Below are positions 10,080 through 24,100 of a stretch of 64,000 nt of DNA, in pieces (the stretch's first letter is position 1; each line of letters opens with the position of its first letter). Below the pieces are notes generated by a model, which ran no database searches, was not told the origin of the DNA, and saw only the letters and a list, made by a program, of their open reading frames with translations. The stretch is from Limanda limanda (lineage: Eukaryota > Chordata > Actinopteri > Pleuronectiformes > Pleuronectidae). The position numbers and the translations under genes are program-made. The DNA lies in assembly GCF_963576545.1 (NCBI RefSeq), contig NW_026870556.1, forward strand, positions 186,001 to 250,000. Direction: 5' to 3'.

Positions 10080-13000
10080 GCAAGTAGGCTCTACCCCCAC
10101 TAAATGGGGTAGCGCGCATCGATCGGTACCATCCTTGAGCTTCTCCGACTTTCGGAAGGGTTAGGGTTAGGGTTAGGGATGAAAGCACATAGGAGAAAGA
10201 GATATTCTTGAATAACTTTTTTTGTGAAGGTCGGAGAGACTTGCAAGTAGGCTCTACCCCCACTAAATGGGGTAGCGCGCATCGATCGGTACCATCCTTG
10301 AGCTTCTCCGACTTTCGGAAGGGTTAGGGTTAGGGTTAGGGATGAAAGCACATAGGAGAAAGAGATATTCTTGAATAACTTTTTTTGTGAAGGTCGGAGA
10401 GACTTGGAAAGTGGTTGCATCTGGACTAATTTGGGTCCTGCGGATCGATTGGTACCATCCCCGAGCTTGTACGACCTTCGGAAGAGGTCGACCGACGAAA
10501 TTCCCCCAAATCTGAGGAGATATTCTTGAATAACTTTTTTTGTGAAGGTCGGAGAGACTTGCAAGTAGGCTCTACCCCCACTAAATGGGGTAGCGCGCAT
10601 CGATCGGTACCATCCTTGAGCTTCTCCGACTTTCGGAAGGGTTAGGGTTAGGGTTAGGGATGAAAGCACATAGGAGAAAGAGATATTCTTGAATAACTTT
10701 TTTTGTGAAGGTCGGAGAGACTTGCAAGTAGGCTCTACCCCCACTAAATGGGGTTGCGCGCATCGATCGGTACCATTCTTGAGCTTCTCCGACTTTCGGA
10801 AGGGTTAGGGTTAGGGTTAGGGATGAAAGCACATAGGAGAAAGAGATATTCTTGAATAACTTTTTTTGTGAAGGTCGGAGAGACTTGGAAAGTGGTTGCA
10901 TCTGGACTAATTTGGGTCCTGCAGATCGATTGGTACCATCCCCGAGCTTGTACGACCTTCGAAAGAGGTCGACCGACGAAATTCCCCCAAATCTGAGGAG
11001 ATATTCTTGAATAACTTTTTTTGTGAAGGTCGGAGAGACTTGCAACTAGGCTCTACCCCCACTAAATGGGGTAGCGCGCATCGATCGGTACCATCTTTGA
11101 GCTTCTCCGACTTTCGGAAGGGTTAGGGTTAGGGTTAGGGATGAAAGCACATAGGAGAAAGAGATATTCTTGAATAACTTTTTTTGTGAAGGTCGGAGAG
11201 ACTTGCAAGTAGGCTCTACCCCCACTAAATGGGGTTGCGCGCATCGATCGGTACCATCCTTGAGCTTCTCCGACTTTCGGAAGGGTTAGGGTTAGGGATG
11301 AAAGCACATAGGAGAAAGAGATATTCTTGAATAACTTTTTTTGTGAAGGTCGGAGAGACTTGGAAAGTGGTTGCATCTGGACTAATTTGGGTCCTGCGGA
11401 TCGATTGGTACCATCCCCGAGCTTGTACGACCTTCGGAAGAGGTCGACCGACGAAATTCCCCCAAATCTGAGGAGATATTCTTGAATAACTTTTTTTGTG
11501 AAGGTCGGAGAGACTTGCAAGTAGGCTCTACCCCCACTAAATGGGGTAGCGCGCATCGATCGGTACCATCCTTGAGCTTCTCCGACTTTCGGAAGGGTTA
11601 GGGTTAGGGTTAGGGATGAAAGCACATAGGAGAAAGAGATATTCTTGAATAACTTTTTTTGTGAAGGTCGGAGAGACTTGCAAGTAGGCTCTACCCCCAC
11701 TAAATGGGGTAGCGCGCATCGATCGGTACCATCCTTGAGCTTCTCCGACTTTCGGAAGGGTTAGGGTTAGGGTTAGGGATGAAAGCACATAGGAGAAAGA
11801 GATATTCTTGAATAACTGTTTTTGTGAAGGTCGGAGAGACTTGCAAGTAGGCTATACCCCCACTAAATGGGGTAGCGCGCATCGATCGGTACCATCCTTG
11901 AGCTTCTCCGACTTTCGGAAGGGTTAGGGTTAGGGTTAGGGATGAAAGCACATAGGAGAAAGAGATATTCTTGAATAACTTTTTTTGTGAAGGTCGGAGA
12001 GACTTGCAAGTAGGCTCTACCCCCACTAAATGGGGTAGCGCGCATCGATCGGTACTATCCTTGAGCTTCTCCGACTTTCGGAAGGGTTAGGGTTAGGGTT
12101 AGGGATGAAAGCACATAGGAGAAAGAGATATTGTTGAATAACTTTTTTTGTGAAGGTCGGAGAGACTTGGAAAGTGGTTGCATCTGGACTATTTTGGGTC
12201 CTGCGGATCGATTGGTACCATCCCCGAGCTTGTACGACCTTCGGAAGAGGTCGACCGACGAAATTCCCCCAAATCTGAGGAGATATTCTTGAATAACTTT
12301 TTTTGTGAAGGTCGGAGAGACTTGCAAGTAGGCTCTACCCCCACTAAATGGGGTAGCGCGCATCGATCGGTACCATCCTTGAGCTTCTCCGACTTTCGGA
12401 AGGGTTAGGGTTAGGGTTAGGGATGAAAGCACATAGGAGAAAGAGATATTCTTGAATAACTTTTTTTGTGAAGGTCGGAGAGACTTGCAAGTAGGCTCTA
12501 CCCCCACTAAATGGGGTAGCGCGCATCGATCGGTACCATCCTTGAGCTTCTCCGACTTTTGGAAGGGTTAGGGTTAGGGATGAAAGCACATAGGAGAAAG
12601 AGATATTCTTGAATAACTTTTTTTGTGAAGGTCGGAGAGACTTGGAAAGTGGTTGCATCTGGACTAATTTGGGTCCTGCGGATCGATTGGTACCATCCCC
12701 GAGCTTGTACGACCTTCGGAAGAGGTCGACCGACGAAATTCCCCCAAATCTGAGGAGATATTCTTGAATAACTTTTTTTGTGAAGGTCGGAGAGACTTGC
12801 AAGTAGGCTCTACCCCCACTAAATGGGGTAGCACGCATCGATCGGTACCATCTTTGAGCTTCTCCGACTTTCGGAAGGGTTAGGGTTAGGGTTAGGGATG
12901 AAAGCACATAGGAGAAAGAGATATTCTTGAATAACTTTTTTTGTGAAGGTCGGAGAGACTTGGAAAGTGGTTGCATCTGGACTAATTTGGGTCCTGCAGA

Positions 13001-13279
13001 TCGATTGGTACCATCCCCGAGCTTGTACGACCTTCGGAAGAGGTCGACCGACGAAATTCCCCCAAATCTGAGGAGATATTCTTGAATAACTGTTTTTGTG
13101 AAGGTCGGAGAGACTTGCAAGTAGGCTCTACCCCCACTAAATGGGGTAGCGCGCATCGATCGGTACCATCCTTGAGCTTCTCCGACTTTCGGAAGGGTTA
13201 GGGTTAGGGTTAGGGATGAAAGCACATAGGAGAAAGAGATATTCTTGAATAACTTTTTTTGTGAAGGTCGGAGAGACTT
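10080..13279 (+). repeat. HOR family 1, copy 4 (3200 bp)
   Basis: This copy follows copy 3 at an offset of 3532 bp up to about 12500, with the same GCAACTAGGC, CTATACCCC and CTATTTTGGG markers. It then lacks two A monomers present in copy 3 and one TTAGGG hexamer, a total of 332 bp. A private GCACGCATCG is near 12831. Confidence 0.85.
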
Positions 13280-16200
13280 GCAAGTAGGCTCTACCCCCAC
13301 TAAATGGGGTAGCGCGCATCGATCGGTACCATCCTTGAGCTTCTCCGACTTTCGGAAGGGTTAGGGTTAGGGTTAGGGATGAAAGCACATAGGAGAAAGA
13401 GATATTCTTGAATAACTTTTTTTGTGAAGGTCGGAGAGACTTGCAAGTAGGCTCTACCCCCACTAAATGGGGTAGCGCGCATCGATCGGTACCATCCTTG
13501 AGCTTCTCCGACTTTCGGAAGGGTTAGGGTTAGGGTTAGGGATGAAAGCACATAGGAGAAAGACATATTCTTGAATAACTTTTTTTGTGAAGGTCGGAGA
13601 GACTTGGAAAGTGGTTGCATCTGGACTAATTTGGGTCCTGCGGATCGATTGGTACCATCCCCGAGCTTGTACGACCTTCGAAAGAGGTCGACCGACGAAA
13701 TTCCCCCAAATCTGAGGAGATATTCTTGAATAACTTTTTTTGTGAAGGTCGGAGAGACTTGCAAGTAGGCTCTACCCCCACTAAATGGGGTAGCGCGCAT
13801 CGATCGGTACCATCCTTGAGCTTCTCCGACTTTCGAAAGGGTTAGGGTTAGGGTTAGGGATGAAAGCACATAGGAGAAAGAGATATTCTTGAATAACTTT
13901 TTTTGTGAAGGTCGGAGAGACTTGCAAGTAGGCTCTACCCCCACTAAATGGGGTTGCGCGCATCGATCGGTACCATTCTTGAGCTTCTCCGACTTTCGGA
14001 AGGGTTAGGGTTAGGGTTAGGGATGAAAGCACATAGGAGAAAGAGATATTCTTGAATAACTTTTTTTGTGAAGGTCGGAGAGACTTGGAAAGTGGTTGCA
14101 TCTGGACTAATTTGGGTCCTGCAGATCGATTGGTACCATCCCCGAGCTTGTACGACCTTCGAAAGAGGTCGACCGACGAAATTCCCCCAAATCTGAGGAG
14201 ATATTCTTGAATAACTTTTTTTGTGAAGGTCGGAGAGACTTGCAACTAGGCTCTACCCCCACTAAATGGGGTAGCGCGCATCGATCGGTACCATCTTTGA
14301 GCTTCTCCGACTTTCGGAAGGGTTAGGGTTAGGGTTAGGGATGAAAGCACATAGGAGAAAGAGATATTCTTGAATAACTTTTTTTGTGAAGGTCGGAGAG
14401 ACTTGCAAGTAGGCTCTACCCCCACTAAATGGGGTTGCGCGCATCGATCGGTACCATCCTTGAGCTTCTCCGACTTTCGGAAGGGTTAGGGTTAGGGATG
14501 AAAGCACATAGGAGAAAGAGATATTCTTGAATAACTTTTTTTGTGAAGGTCGGAGAGACTTGGAAAGTGGTTGCATCTGGACTAATTTGGGTCCTGCGGA
14601 TCGATTGGTACCATCCCCGAGCTTGTACGACCTTCGGAAGAGGTCGACCGACGAAATTCCCCCAAATCTGAGGAGATATTCTTGAATAACTTTTTTTGTG
14701 AAGGTCGGAGAGACTTGCAAGTAGGCTCTACCCCCACTAAATGGGGTAGCGCGCATCGATCGGTACCATCCTTGAGCTTCTCCGACTTTCGGAAGGGTTA
14801 GGGTTAGGGTTAGGGATGAAAGCACATAGGAGAAAGAGATATTCTTGAATAACTTTTTTTGTGAAGGTCGGAGAGACTTGCAAGTAGGCTCTACCCCCAC
14901 TAAATGGGGTAGCGCGCATCGATCGGTACCATCCTTGAGCTTCTCCGACTTTCGGAAGGGTTAGGGTTAGGGTTAGGGATGAAAGCACATAGGAGAAAGA
15001 GATATTCTTGAATAACTGTTTTTGTGAAGGTCGGAGAGACTTGCAAGTAGGCTATACCCCCACTAAATGGGGTAGCGCGCATCGATCGGTACCATCCTTG
15101 AGCTTCTCCGACTTTCGGAAGGGTTAGGGTTAGGGTTAGGGATGAAAGCACATAGGAGAAAGAGATATTCTTGAATAACTTTTTTTGTGAAGGTCGGAGA
15201 GACTTGCAAGTAGGCTCTACCCCCACTAAATGGGGTAGCGCGCATCGATCGGTACTATCCTTGAGCTTCTCCGACTTTCGGAAGGGTTAGGGTTAGGGTT
15301 AGGGATGAAAGCACATAGGAGAAAGAGATATTGTTGAATAACTTTTTTTGTGAAGGTCGGAGAGACTTGGAAAGTGGTTGCATCTGGACTATTTTGGGTC
15401 CTGCGGATCGATTGGTACCATCCCCGAGCTTGTACGACCTTCGGAAGAGGTCGACCGACGAAATTCCCCCAAATCTGAGGAGATATTCTTGAATAACTTT
15501 TTTTGTGAAGGTCGGAGAGACTTGCAAGTAGGCTCTACCCCCACTAAATGGGGTAGCGCGCATCGATCGGTACCATCCTTGAGCTTCTCCGACTTTCGGA
15601 AGGGTTAGGGTTAGGGTTAGGGATGAAAGCACATAGGAGAAAGAGATATTCTTGAATAACTTTTTTTGTGAAGGTCGGAGAGACTTGCAAGTAGGCTCTA
15701 CCCCCACTAAATGGGGTAGCGCGCATCGATCGGTACCATCCTTGAGCTTCTCCGACTTTTGGAAGGGTTAGGGTTAGGGATGAAAGCACATAGGAGAAAG
15801 AGATATTCTTGAATAACTTTTTTTGTGAAGGTCGGAGAGACTTGGAAAGTGGTTGCATCTGGACTAATTTGGGTCCTGCGGATCGATTGGTACCATCCCC
15901 GAGCTTGTACGACCTTCGGAAGAGGTCGACCGACGAAATTCCCCCAAATCTGAGGAGATATTCTTGAATAACTTTTTTTGTGAAGGTCGGAGAGACTTGC
16001 AAGTAGGCTCTACCCCCACTAAATGGGGTAGCACGCATCGATCGGTACCATCTTTGAGCTTCTCCGACTTTCGGAAGGGTTAGGGTTAGGGTTAGGGATG
16101 AAAGCACATAGGAGAAAGAGATATTCTTGAATAACTTTTTTTGTGAAGGTCGGAGAGACTTGGAAAGTGGTTGCATCTGGACTAATTTGGGTCCTGCAGA

Positions 16201-16316
16201 TCGATTGGTACCATCCCCGAGCTTGTACGACCTTCGGAAGAGGTCGACCGACGAAATTCCCCCAAATCTGAGGAGATATTCTTGAATAACTGTTTTTGTG
16301 AAGGTCGGAGAGACTT
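13280..16316 (+). repeat. HOR family 1, copy 5 (3037 bp)
   Basis: This copy repeats copy 4, mostly at an offset of 3200 bp, including the GCACGCATCG variant (near 16031). New shared markers start here: AAGACATATTC near 13561 and TTCGAAAGGG near 13834, both found again in copy 6. Confidence 0.85.
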
Positions 16317-18717
16317 GCAAGTAGGCTCTACCCCCACTAAATGGGGTAGCGCGCATCGATCGGTACCATCCTTGAGCTTCTCCGACTTTCGGAAGGGTTA
16401 GGGTTAGGGTTAGGGATGAAAGCACATAGGAGAAAGAGATATTCTTGAATAACTTTTTTTGTGAAGGTCGGAGAGACTTGCAAGTAGGCTCTACCCCCAC
16501 TAAATGGGGTAGCGCGCATCGATCGGTACCATCCTTGAGCTTCTCCGACTTTCGGAAGGGTTAGGGTTAGGGTTAGGGATGAAAGCACATAGGAGAAAGA
16601 CATATTCTTGAATAACTTTTTTTGTGAAGGTCGGAGAGACTTGGAAAGTGGTTGCATCTGGACTAATTTGGGTCCTGCGGATCGATTGGTACCATCCCCG
16701 AGCTTGTACGACCTTCGAAAGAGGTCGACCGACGAAATTCCCCCAAATCTGAGGAGATATTCTTGAATAACTTTTTTTGTGAAGGTCGGAGAGACTTGCA
16801 AGTAGGCTCTACCCCCACTAAATGGGGTAGCGCGCATCGATCGGTACCATCCTTGAGCTTCTCCGACTTTCGAAAGGGTTAGGGTTAGGGTTAGGGATGA
16901 AAGCACATAGGAGAAAGAGATATTCTTGAATAACTTTTTTTGTGAAGGTCGGAGAGACTTGCAAGTAGGCTCTACCCCCACTAAATGGGGTTGCGCGCAT
17001 CGATCGGTACCATTCTTGAGCTTCTCCGACTTTCGGAAGGGTTAGGGTTAGGGTTAGGGATGAAAGCACATAGGAGAAAGAGATATTCTTGAATAACTTT
17101 TTTTGTGAAGGTCGGAGAGACTTGGAAAGTGGTTGCATCTGGACTAATTTGGGTCCTGCGGATCGATTGGTACCATCCCCGAGCTTGTACGACCTTCGAA
17201 AGAGGTCGACCGACGAAATTCCCCCAAATCTGAGGAGATATTCTTGAATAACTTTTTTTGTGAAGGTCGGAGAGACTTGCAACTAGGCTCTACCCCCACT
17301 AAATGGGGTAGCGCGCATCGATCGGTACCATCATTGAGCTTCTCCGACTTTCGGAAGGGTTAGGGTTAGGGTTAGGGATGAAAGCACATAGGAGAAAGAG
17401 ATATTCTTGAATAACTTTTTTTGTGAAGGTCGGAGAGACTTGCAAGTAGGCTCTACCCCCACTAAATGGGGTTGCGCGCATCGATCGGTACCATCCTTGA
17501 GCTTCTCCGACTTTCGGAAGGGTTAGGGTTAGGGATGAAAGCACATAGGAGAAAGAGATATTCTTGAATAACTTTTTTTGTGAAGGTCGGAGAGACTTGG
17601 AAAGTGGTTGCATCTGAACTAATTTGGGTCCTGCGGATCGATTGGTACCATCCCCGAGCTTGTACGACCTTCGGAAGAGGTCGACCGACGAAATTCCCCC
17701 AAATCTGAGGAGATATTCTTGAATAACTTTTTTTGTGAAGGTCGGAGAGACTTGCAAGTAGGCTCTACCCCCACTAAATGGGGTAGCGCGCATCGATCGG
17801 TACCATCCTTGAGCTTCTCCGACTTTCGGAAGGGTTAGGGTTAGGGATGAAAGCACATAGGAGAAAGAGATATTCTTGAATAACTTTTTTTGTGAAGGTC
17901 GGAGAGACTTGCAAGTAGGCTCTACCCCCACTAAATGGGGTAGCGCGCATCGATCGGTACCATCCTTGAGCTTCTCCGACTTTCGGAAGGGTTAGGGTTA
18001 GGGTTAGGGATGAAAGCACATAGGAGAAAGAGATATTCTTGAATAACTGTTTTTGTGAAGGTCGGAGAGACTTGCAAGTAGGCTCTACCCCCACTAAATG
18101 GGGTAGCGCGCATCGATCGGTACCATCCTTGAGCTTCTCCGACTTTCGGAAGGGTTAGGGTTAGGGTTAGGGATGAAAGCACATAGGAGAAAGAGATATT
18201 CTTGAATAACTTTTTTTGTGAAGGTCGGAGAGACTTGCAAGTAGGCTCTACCCCCACTAAATGGGGTAGCGCGCATCGATCAGTACTATCCTTGAGCTTC
18301 TCCGACTTTCGGAAGGGTTAGGGTTAGGGTTAGGGATGAAAGCACATATGAGAAAGAGATATTGTTGAATAACTTTTTTTGTGAAGGTCGGAGAGACTTG
18401 GAAAGTGGTTGCATCTGGACTATTTTGGGTCCTGCGGATCGATTGGTACCATCCCCGAGCTTGTACGACCTTCGGAAGAGGTCGACCGACGAAATTCCCC
18501 CAAATCTGAGGAGATATTCTTGAATAACTTTTTTTGTGAAGGTCGGAGAGACTTGCAAGTAGGCTCTACCCCCACTAAATGGGGTAGCGCGCATCGATCG
18601 GTACCATCCTTGAGCTTCTCCGACTTTCGGAAGGGTTAGGGTTAGGGTTAGGGATGAAAGCACATAGGAGAAAGAGATATTCTTGAATAACTTTTTTTGT
18701 GAAGGTCGGAGAGACTT
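16317..18717 (+). repeat. HOR family 1, copy 6, truncated (2401 bp)
   Basis: This copy matches copy 5 at an offset of 3037 bp, then 3031 bp after the loss of one hexamer. It carries GACATATTC near 16600, TTCGAAAGGG near 16871, GCAACTAGGC at 17279 and the CTATTTTGGG B at 18400. After the A at 18555-18717 the order departs from copy 5, so the family ends here. Single-copy changes such as CATCTGAACT (near 17612) and CACATATGAG (near 18342) are present. Confidence 0.8.
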
Positions 18718-18872
18718 GGAAAGTGGTTGCATCTGGACTAATTTGGGTCCTGCGGATCGATTGGTACCATCCCCGAGCTTGTACGACCTTTGGAAGAGGT
18801 CGACCGACGAAATTCCCCCAAATCTGAGGAGATATTCTTGAATAACTTTTTTTGTGAAGGTCGGAGAGACAT
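18718..18872 (+). repeat. B monomer bridging HOR family 1 and the 1.1 kb duplication
   Basis: This is a 155 bp B with the TTTGGAAG variant and a single-copy change at its end (GAGACATG instead of GAGACTTG). Confidence 0.85.
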
Positions 18873-19983
18873 GCAAGTAGGCTCTACCCCCACTAAATGG
18901 GGTAGCGCGCATCGATCGGTACTATCCTTGAGCTTCTCCGACTTTCGGAAGGGTTAGGGTTAGGGATGAAAGCACATAGGAGAAAGACATATTCTTGAAT
19001 AACTTTTTTTGTGAAGGTCGGAGAGACTTGGAAAGTGGTTGCATCTGGACTAATTTGGGTCCTGCGGATCGATTGGTACCATCCCCGAGCTTGTACGACC
19101 TTCGGAAGAGGTCGACCGACGAAATTCCCCCAAATCTGAGGAGATATTCTTGAATAACTTTTTTTGTGAAGGTCGGAGAGACTTGCAAGTAGGCTCTACC
19201 CCCACTAAATGGGGTAGCGCGCATCGATCGGTACCATCCTTGAGCTTCTCCGACTTTCGGAAGGGTTAGGGTTAGGGTTAGGGATGAAAGCACATTGGAG
19301 AAAGAGATATTCTTGAATAACTTTTTTTGTGAAGGTCGGAGAGACTTGGAAAGTGGTTGCATCTGGACTAATTTGGGTCCTGCGGATCGATTGGTACCAT
19401 CCCCGAGCTTGTACGACCTTCGGAAGAGGTCGACCGACGAAATTCCCCCAAATCTGAGGAGATATTCTTGAATAACTTTTTTTGTGAAGGTCGGAGAGAC
19501 TTGCAAGTAGGCTCTACCCCCACTAAATGGGGTAGCGCGCATCGATCGGTACCATCCTTGAGCTTCTCCGACTTTCGGAAGGGTTAGGGTTAGGGTTAGG
19601 GATGAAAGCACATAGGAGAAAGAGATATTCTTGAATAACTTTTTTTGTGAAGGTCGGAGAGACTTGCAAGTAGGCTCTACCCCCACTAAATGGGGTTGCG
19701 CGCATCGATCGGTACCATCCTTGAGCTTCTCCGACTTTCGGAAGGGTTAGGGTTAGGGTTAGGGATGAAAGCACATAGGAGAAAGAGATATTCTTGAATA
19801 ACTTTTTTTGTGAAGGTCGGAGAGACTTGGAAAGTGGTTGCATCTGGACTAATTTGGGTCCTGCGGATCGATTGGTACCATCCCCGAGCTTGTACGACCT
19901 TTGGAAGAGGTCGACCGACGAAGTTCCCCCAAATCTGAGGAGATATTCTTGAATAACTTTTTTTGTGAAGGTCGGAGAGACTT
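18873..19983 (+). repeat. 1.1 kb tandem duplication, copy 1 (1111 bp)
   Basis: The block carries AAGACATATTC in its first A and CACATTGGAG near 19294. Its first monomer is an A157, which makes it 6 bp shorter than copy 2. Confidence 0.82.
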
Positions 19984-21100
19984 GCAAGTAGGCTCTACCC
20001 CCACTAAATGGGGTAGCGCGCATCGATCGGTACTATCCTTGAGCTTCTCCGACTTTCGGAAGGGTTAGGGTTAGGGTTAGGGATGAAAGCACATAGGAGA
20101 AAGACATATTCTTGAATAACTTTTTTTGTGAAGGTCGGAGAGACTTGGAAAGTGGTTGCATCTGGACTAATTTGGGTCCTACGGATCGATTGGTACCATC
20201 CCCGAGCTTGTACGACCTTTGGAAGAGGTCGACCGACGAAATTCCCCCAAATCTGAGGAGATATTCTTGAATAACTTTTTTTGTGAAGGTCGGAGAGACT
20301 TGCAAGTAGGCTCTACCCCCACTAAATGGGGTAGCGCGCATCGATCGGTACCATCCTTGAGCTTCTCCGACTTTCGGAAGGGTTAGGGTTAGGGTTAGGG
20401 ATGAAAGCACATTGGAGAAAGAGATATTCTTGAATAACTTTTTTTGTGAAGGTCGGAGAGACTTGGAAAGTGGTTGCATCTGGACTAATTTGGGTCCTGC
20501 GGATCGATTGGTACCATCCTCGAGCTTGTACGACCTTCGGAAGAGGTCGACCGACGAAATTCCCCCAAATCTGAGGAGATATTCTTGAATAACTTTTTTT
20601 GTGAAGGTCGGAGAGACTTGCAAGTAGGCTCTACCCCCACTAAATGGGGTAGCGCGCATCGATCGGTACCATCCTTGAGCTTCTCCGACTTTCGGAAGGG
20701 TTAGGGTTAGGGTTAGGGATGAAAGCACATAGGAGAAAGAGATATTCTTGAATAACTTTTTTTGTGAAGGTCGGAGAGACTTGCAAGTAGGCTCTACCCC
20801 CACTAAATGGGGTTGCGCGCATCGATCGGTACCATCCTTGAGCTTCTCCGACTTTCGGAAGGGTTAGGGTTAGGGTTAGGGATGAAAGCACATAGGAGAA
20901 AGAGATATTCTTGAATAACTTTTTTTGTGAAGGTCGGAGAGACTTGGAAAGTGGTTGCATCTGGACTAATTTGGGTCCTGCGGATCGATTGGTACCATCC
21001 CCGAGCTTGTACGACCTTCGAAAGAGGTCGACCGACGAAATTCCCCCAAATCTGAGGAGAGATTCTTGAATAACTTTTTTTGTGAAGGTCGGAGAGACTT
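19984..21100 (+). repeat. 1.1 kb tandem duplication, copy 2 (1117 bp)
   Basis: It has the same order and markers as copy 1 (AAGACATATTC near 20103, CACATTGGAG near 20411). The first A has three hexamers. Private changes are CCTACGGATC near 20179 and ATCCTCGAGC near 20517. The latter variant, which makes an XhoI site, recurs in the large HOR downstream. Confidence 0.82.
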
Positions 21101-24100
21101 GCAAGTAGGCTCTACCCCCACTAAATGGGGTAGCGCGCATCGATCGGTACCATCCTTGAGCTTCTCCGACTTTCGGAAGGGTTAGGGTTAGGGTTAGGGA
21201 TGAAAGCACATAGGAGAAAGAGATATTCTTGAATAACTTTTTTTGTGAAGGTCGGAGAGACTTGCAAGTAGGCTCTACCCCCACTAAATGGGGTTGCGCG
21301 CATCGATCGGTATAATCCTTGAGCTTCTCCGACTTTCGGAAGGGTTAGGGTTAGGGATGAAAGCACATAGGAGAAAGAGATATTCTTGAATAACTTTTTT
21401 TGTGAAGGTCGGAGAGACTTGCAAGTAGGCTCTACCCCCACTAAATGGGGTAGCGCGCATCGATCGGTACCATCCTTGAGCTTCTCCGACTTTCGGAAGG
21501 GTTAGGGTTAGGGTTAGGGATGAAAGCACATAGGAGAAAGAGATATTCTTGAATAACTTTTTTTGTGAAGGTCGGAGAGACTTGCAAGTAGGCTCTACCC
21601 CCACTAAATGGGGTTGCGCGCATCGATCGGTACCATCCTTGAGCTTCTCCGACTTTCGGAAGGGTTAGGGTTAGGGATGAAAGCACATAGGAGAAAGAGA
21701 TATTCTTGAATAACTTTTTTTGTGAAGGTCGGAGAGACTTGGAAAGTGGTTGCATCTGGACTAATTTGGGTCCTGCGGATCGATTGGTACCATCCCCGAG
21801 CTTGTACGACCTTCGGAAGAGGTCGACCGACGAAATTCCCCCAAATCTGAGGAGATATTCTTGAATAACTTTTTTTGTGAAGGTCGGAGAGACTTGCAAG
21901 TAGGCTCTACCCCCACTAAATGGGGTAGCGCGCATCGATCGGTACCATCCTTGAGCTTCTCCGACTTTCGGAAGGGTTAGGGTTAGGGTTAGGGATGAAA
22001 GCACATAGGAGAAAGAGATATTCTTGAATAACTTTTTTTGTGAAGGTCGGAGAGACTTGGAAAGTGGTTGCATCTGGACTAATTTGGGTCCTGCGGATCG
22101 ATTGGTACCATCCCCGAGCTTGTACGACCTTTGGAAGAGGTCGACCGACGAAATTCCCCCAAATCTGAGGAGATATTCTTGAATAACTTTTTTTGTGAAG
22201 GTCGGAGAGACTTGCAAGTAGGCTCTACTCCCACTAAATGGGGTAGCGCGCATCGATCGGTACCATCCTTGAGCTTCTCCGACTTTCGGAAGGGTTAGGG
22301 TTAGGGTTAGGGATGAAAGCACATAGGAGAAAGAGATATTCTTGAATAACTTTTTTTGTGAAGGTCGGAGAGACTTGCAAGTAGGCTCTACCCCCACTAA
22401 ATGGGGTAGCGCGCATCGATCGGTACTATCCTTGAGCTTCTCCGACTTTCGGAAGGGTTAGGGTTAGGGTTAGGGATGAAAGCACATAGGAGAAAGAGAT
22501 ATTCTTGAATAACTTTTTTTGTGAAGGTCGGAGAGACTTGGAAAGTGGTTGCATCTGGACTAATTTGGGTCCTGCAGATCGATTGGTACCATCCCCGAGC
22601 TTGTACGACCTTCGGAAGAGGTCGACCGACGAAATTCCCCCAAATCTGAGGAGATATTCTTGAATAACTTTTTTTGTGAAGGTCGGAGAGACTTGCAAGT
22701 AGGCTCTACCCCCACTAAATGGGGTAGCGCGCATCGATCGGTACCATCCTTGAGCTTCTCCGACTTTCGGAAGGGTTAGGGTTAGGGTTAGGGATGAAAG
22801 CACATTGGAGAAAGAGATATTCTTGAATAACTTTTTTTGTGAAGGTCGGAGAGACTTGGAAAGTGGTTGCATCTGGACTAATTTGGGTCCTGCGGATCGA
22901 TTGGTACCATCCTCGAGCTTGTACGACCTTCGGAAGAGGTCGACCGACGAAATTCCCCCAAATCTGAGGAGATATTCTTGAATAACTTTTTTTGTGAAGG
23001 TCGGAGAGACTTGCAAGTAGGCTCTACCCCCACTAAATGGGGTAGCGCGCATCGATCGGTACCATCCTTGAGCTTCTCCGACTTTCGGAAGGGTTAGGGT
23101 TAGGGTTAGGGATGAAAGCACATAGGAGAAAGAGATATTCTTGAATAACTTTTTTTGTGAAGGTCGGAGAGACTTGCAAGTAGGCTCTACCCCCACTAAA
23201 TGGGGTAGCGCGCATCGATCGGTACCATCCTTGAGCTTCTCCGACTTTCGGAAGGGTTAGGGTTAGGGTTAGGGATGAAAGCACATAGGAGAAAGAGATA
23301 TTCTTGAATAACTTTTTTTGTGAAGGTCGGAGAGACTTGGAAAGTGGTTGCATCTGGACTAATTTGGGTCCTGCAGATCGATTGGTACCATCCCCGAGCT
23401 TGTACGACCTTCGGAAGAGGTCGACCGACGAAATTCCCCCAAATCTGAGGAGATATTCTTGAATAACTTTTTTTGTGAAGGTCGGAGAGACTTGCAAGTA
23501 GGCTCTACCCCCACTAAATGGGGTAGCGCGCATCGATCGGTACCATCCTTGAGCTTCTCCGACTTTCGGAAGGGTTAGGGTTAGGGTTAGGGATGAAAGC
23601 ACATTGGAGAAAGAGATATTCTTGAATAACTTTTTTTGTGAAGGTCGGAGAGACTTGGAAAGTGGTTGCATCTGGACTAATTTGGGTCCTGCGGATCGAT
23701 TGGTACCATCCTCGAGCTTGTACGACCTTCGGAAGAGGTCGACCGACGAAATTCCCCCAAATCTGAGGAGATATTCTTGAATAACTTTTTTTGTGAAGGT
23801 CGGAGAGACTTGCAAGTAGGCTCTACCCCCACTAAATGGGGTAGCGCGCATCGATCGGTACCATCCTTGAGCTTCTCCGACTTTCGGAAGGGTTAGGGTT
23901 AGGGATGAAAGCACATAGGAGAAAGAGATATTCTTGAATAACTTTTTTTGTGAAGGTCGGAGAGACTTGCAAGTAGGCTCTACCCCCACTAAATGGGGTA
24001 GCGCGCATCGATCGGTACCATCCTTGAGCTTCTCCGACTTTCGGAAGGGTTAGGGTTAGGGTTAGGGATGAAAGCACATAGGAGAAAGAGATATTCTTGA

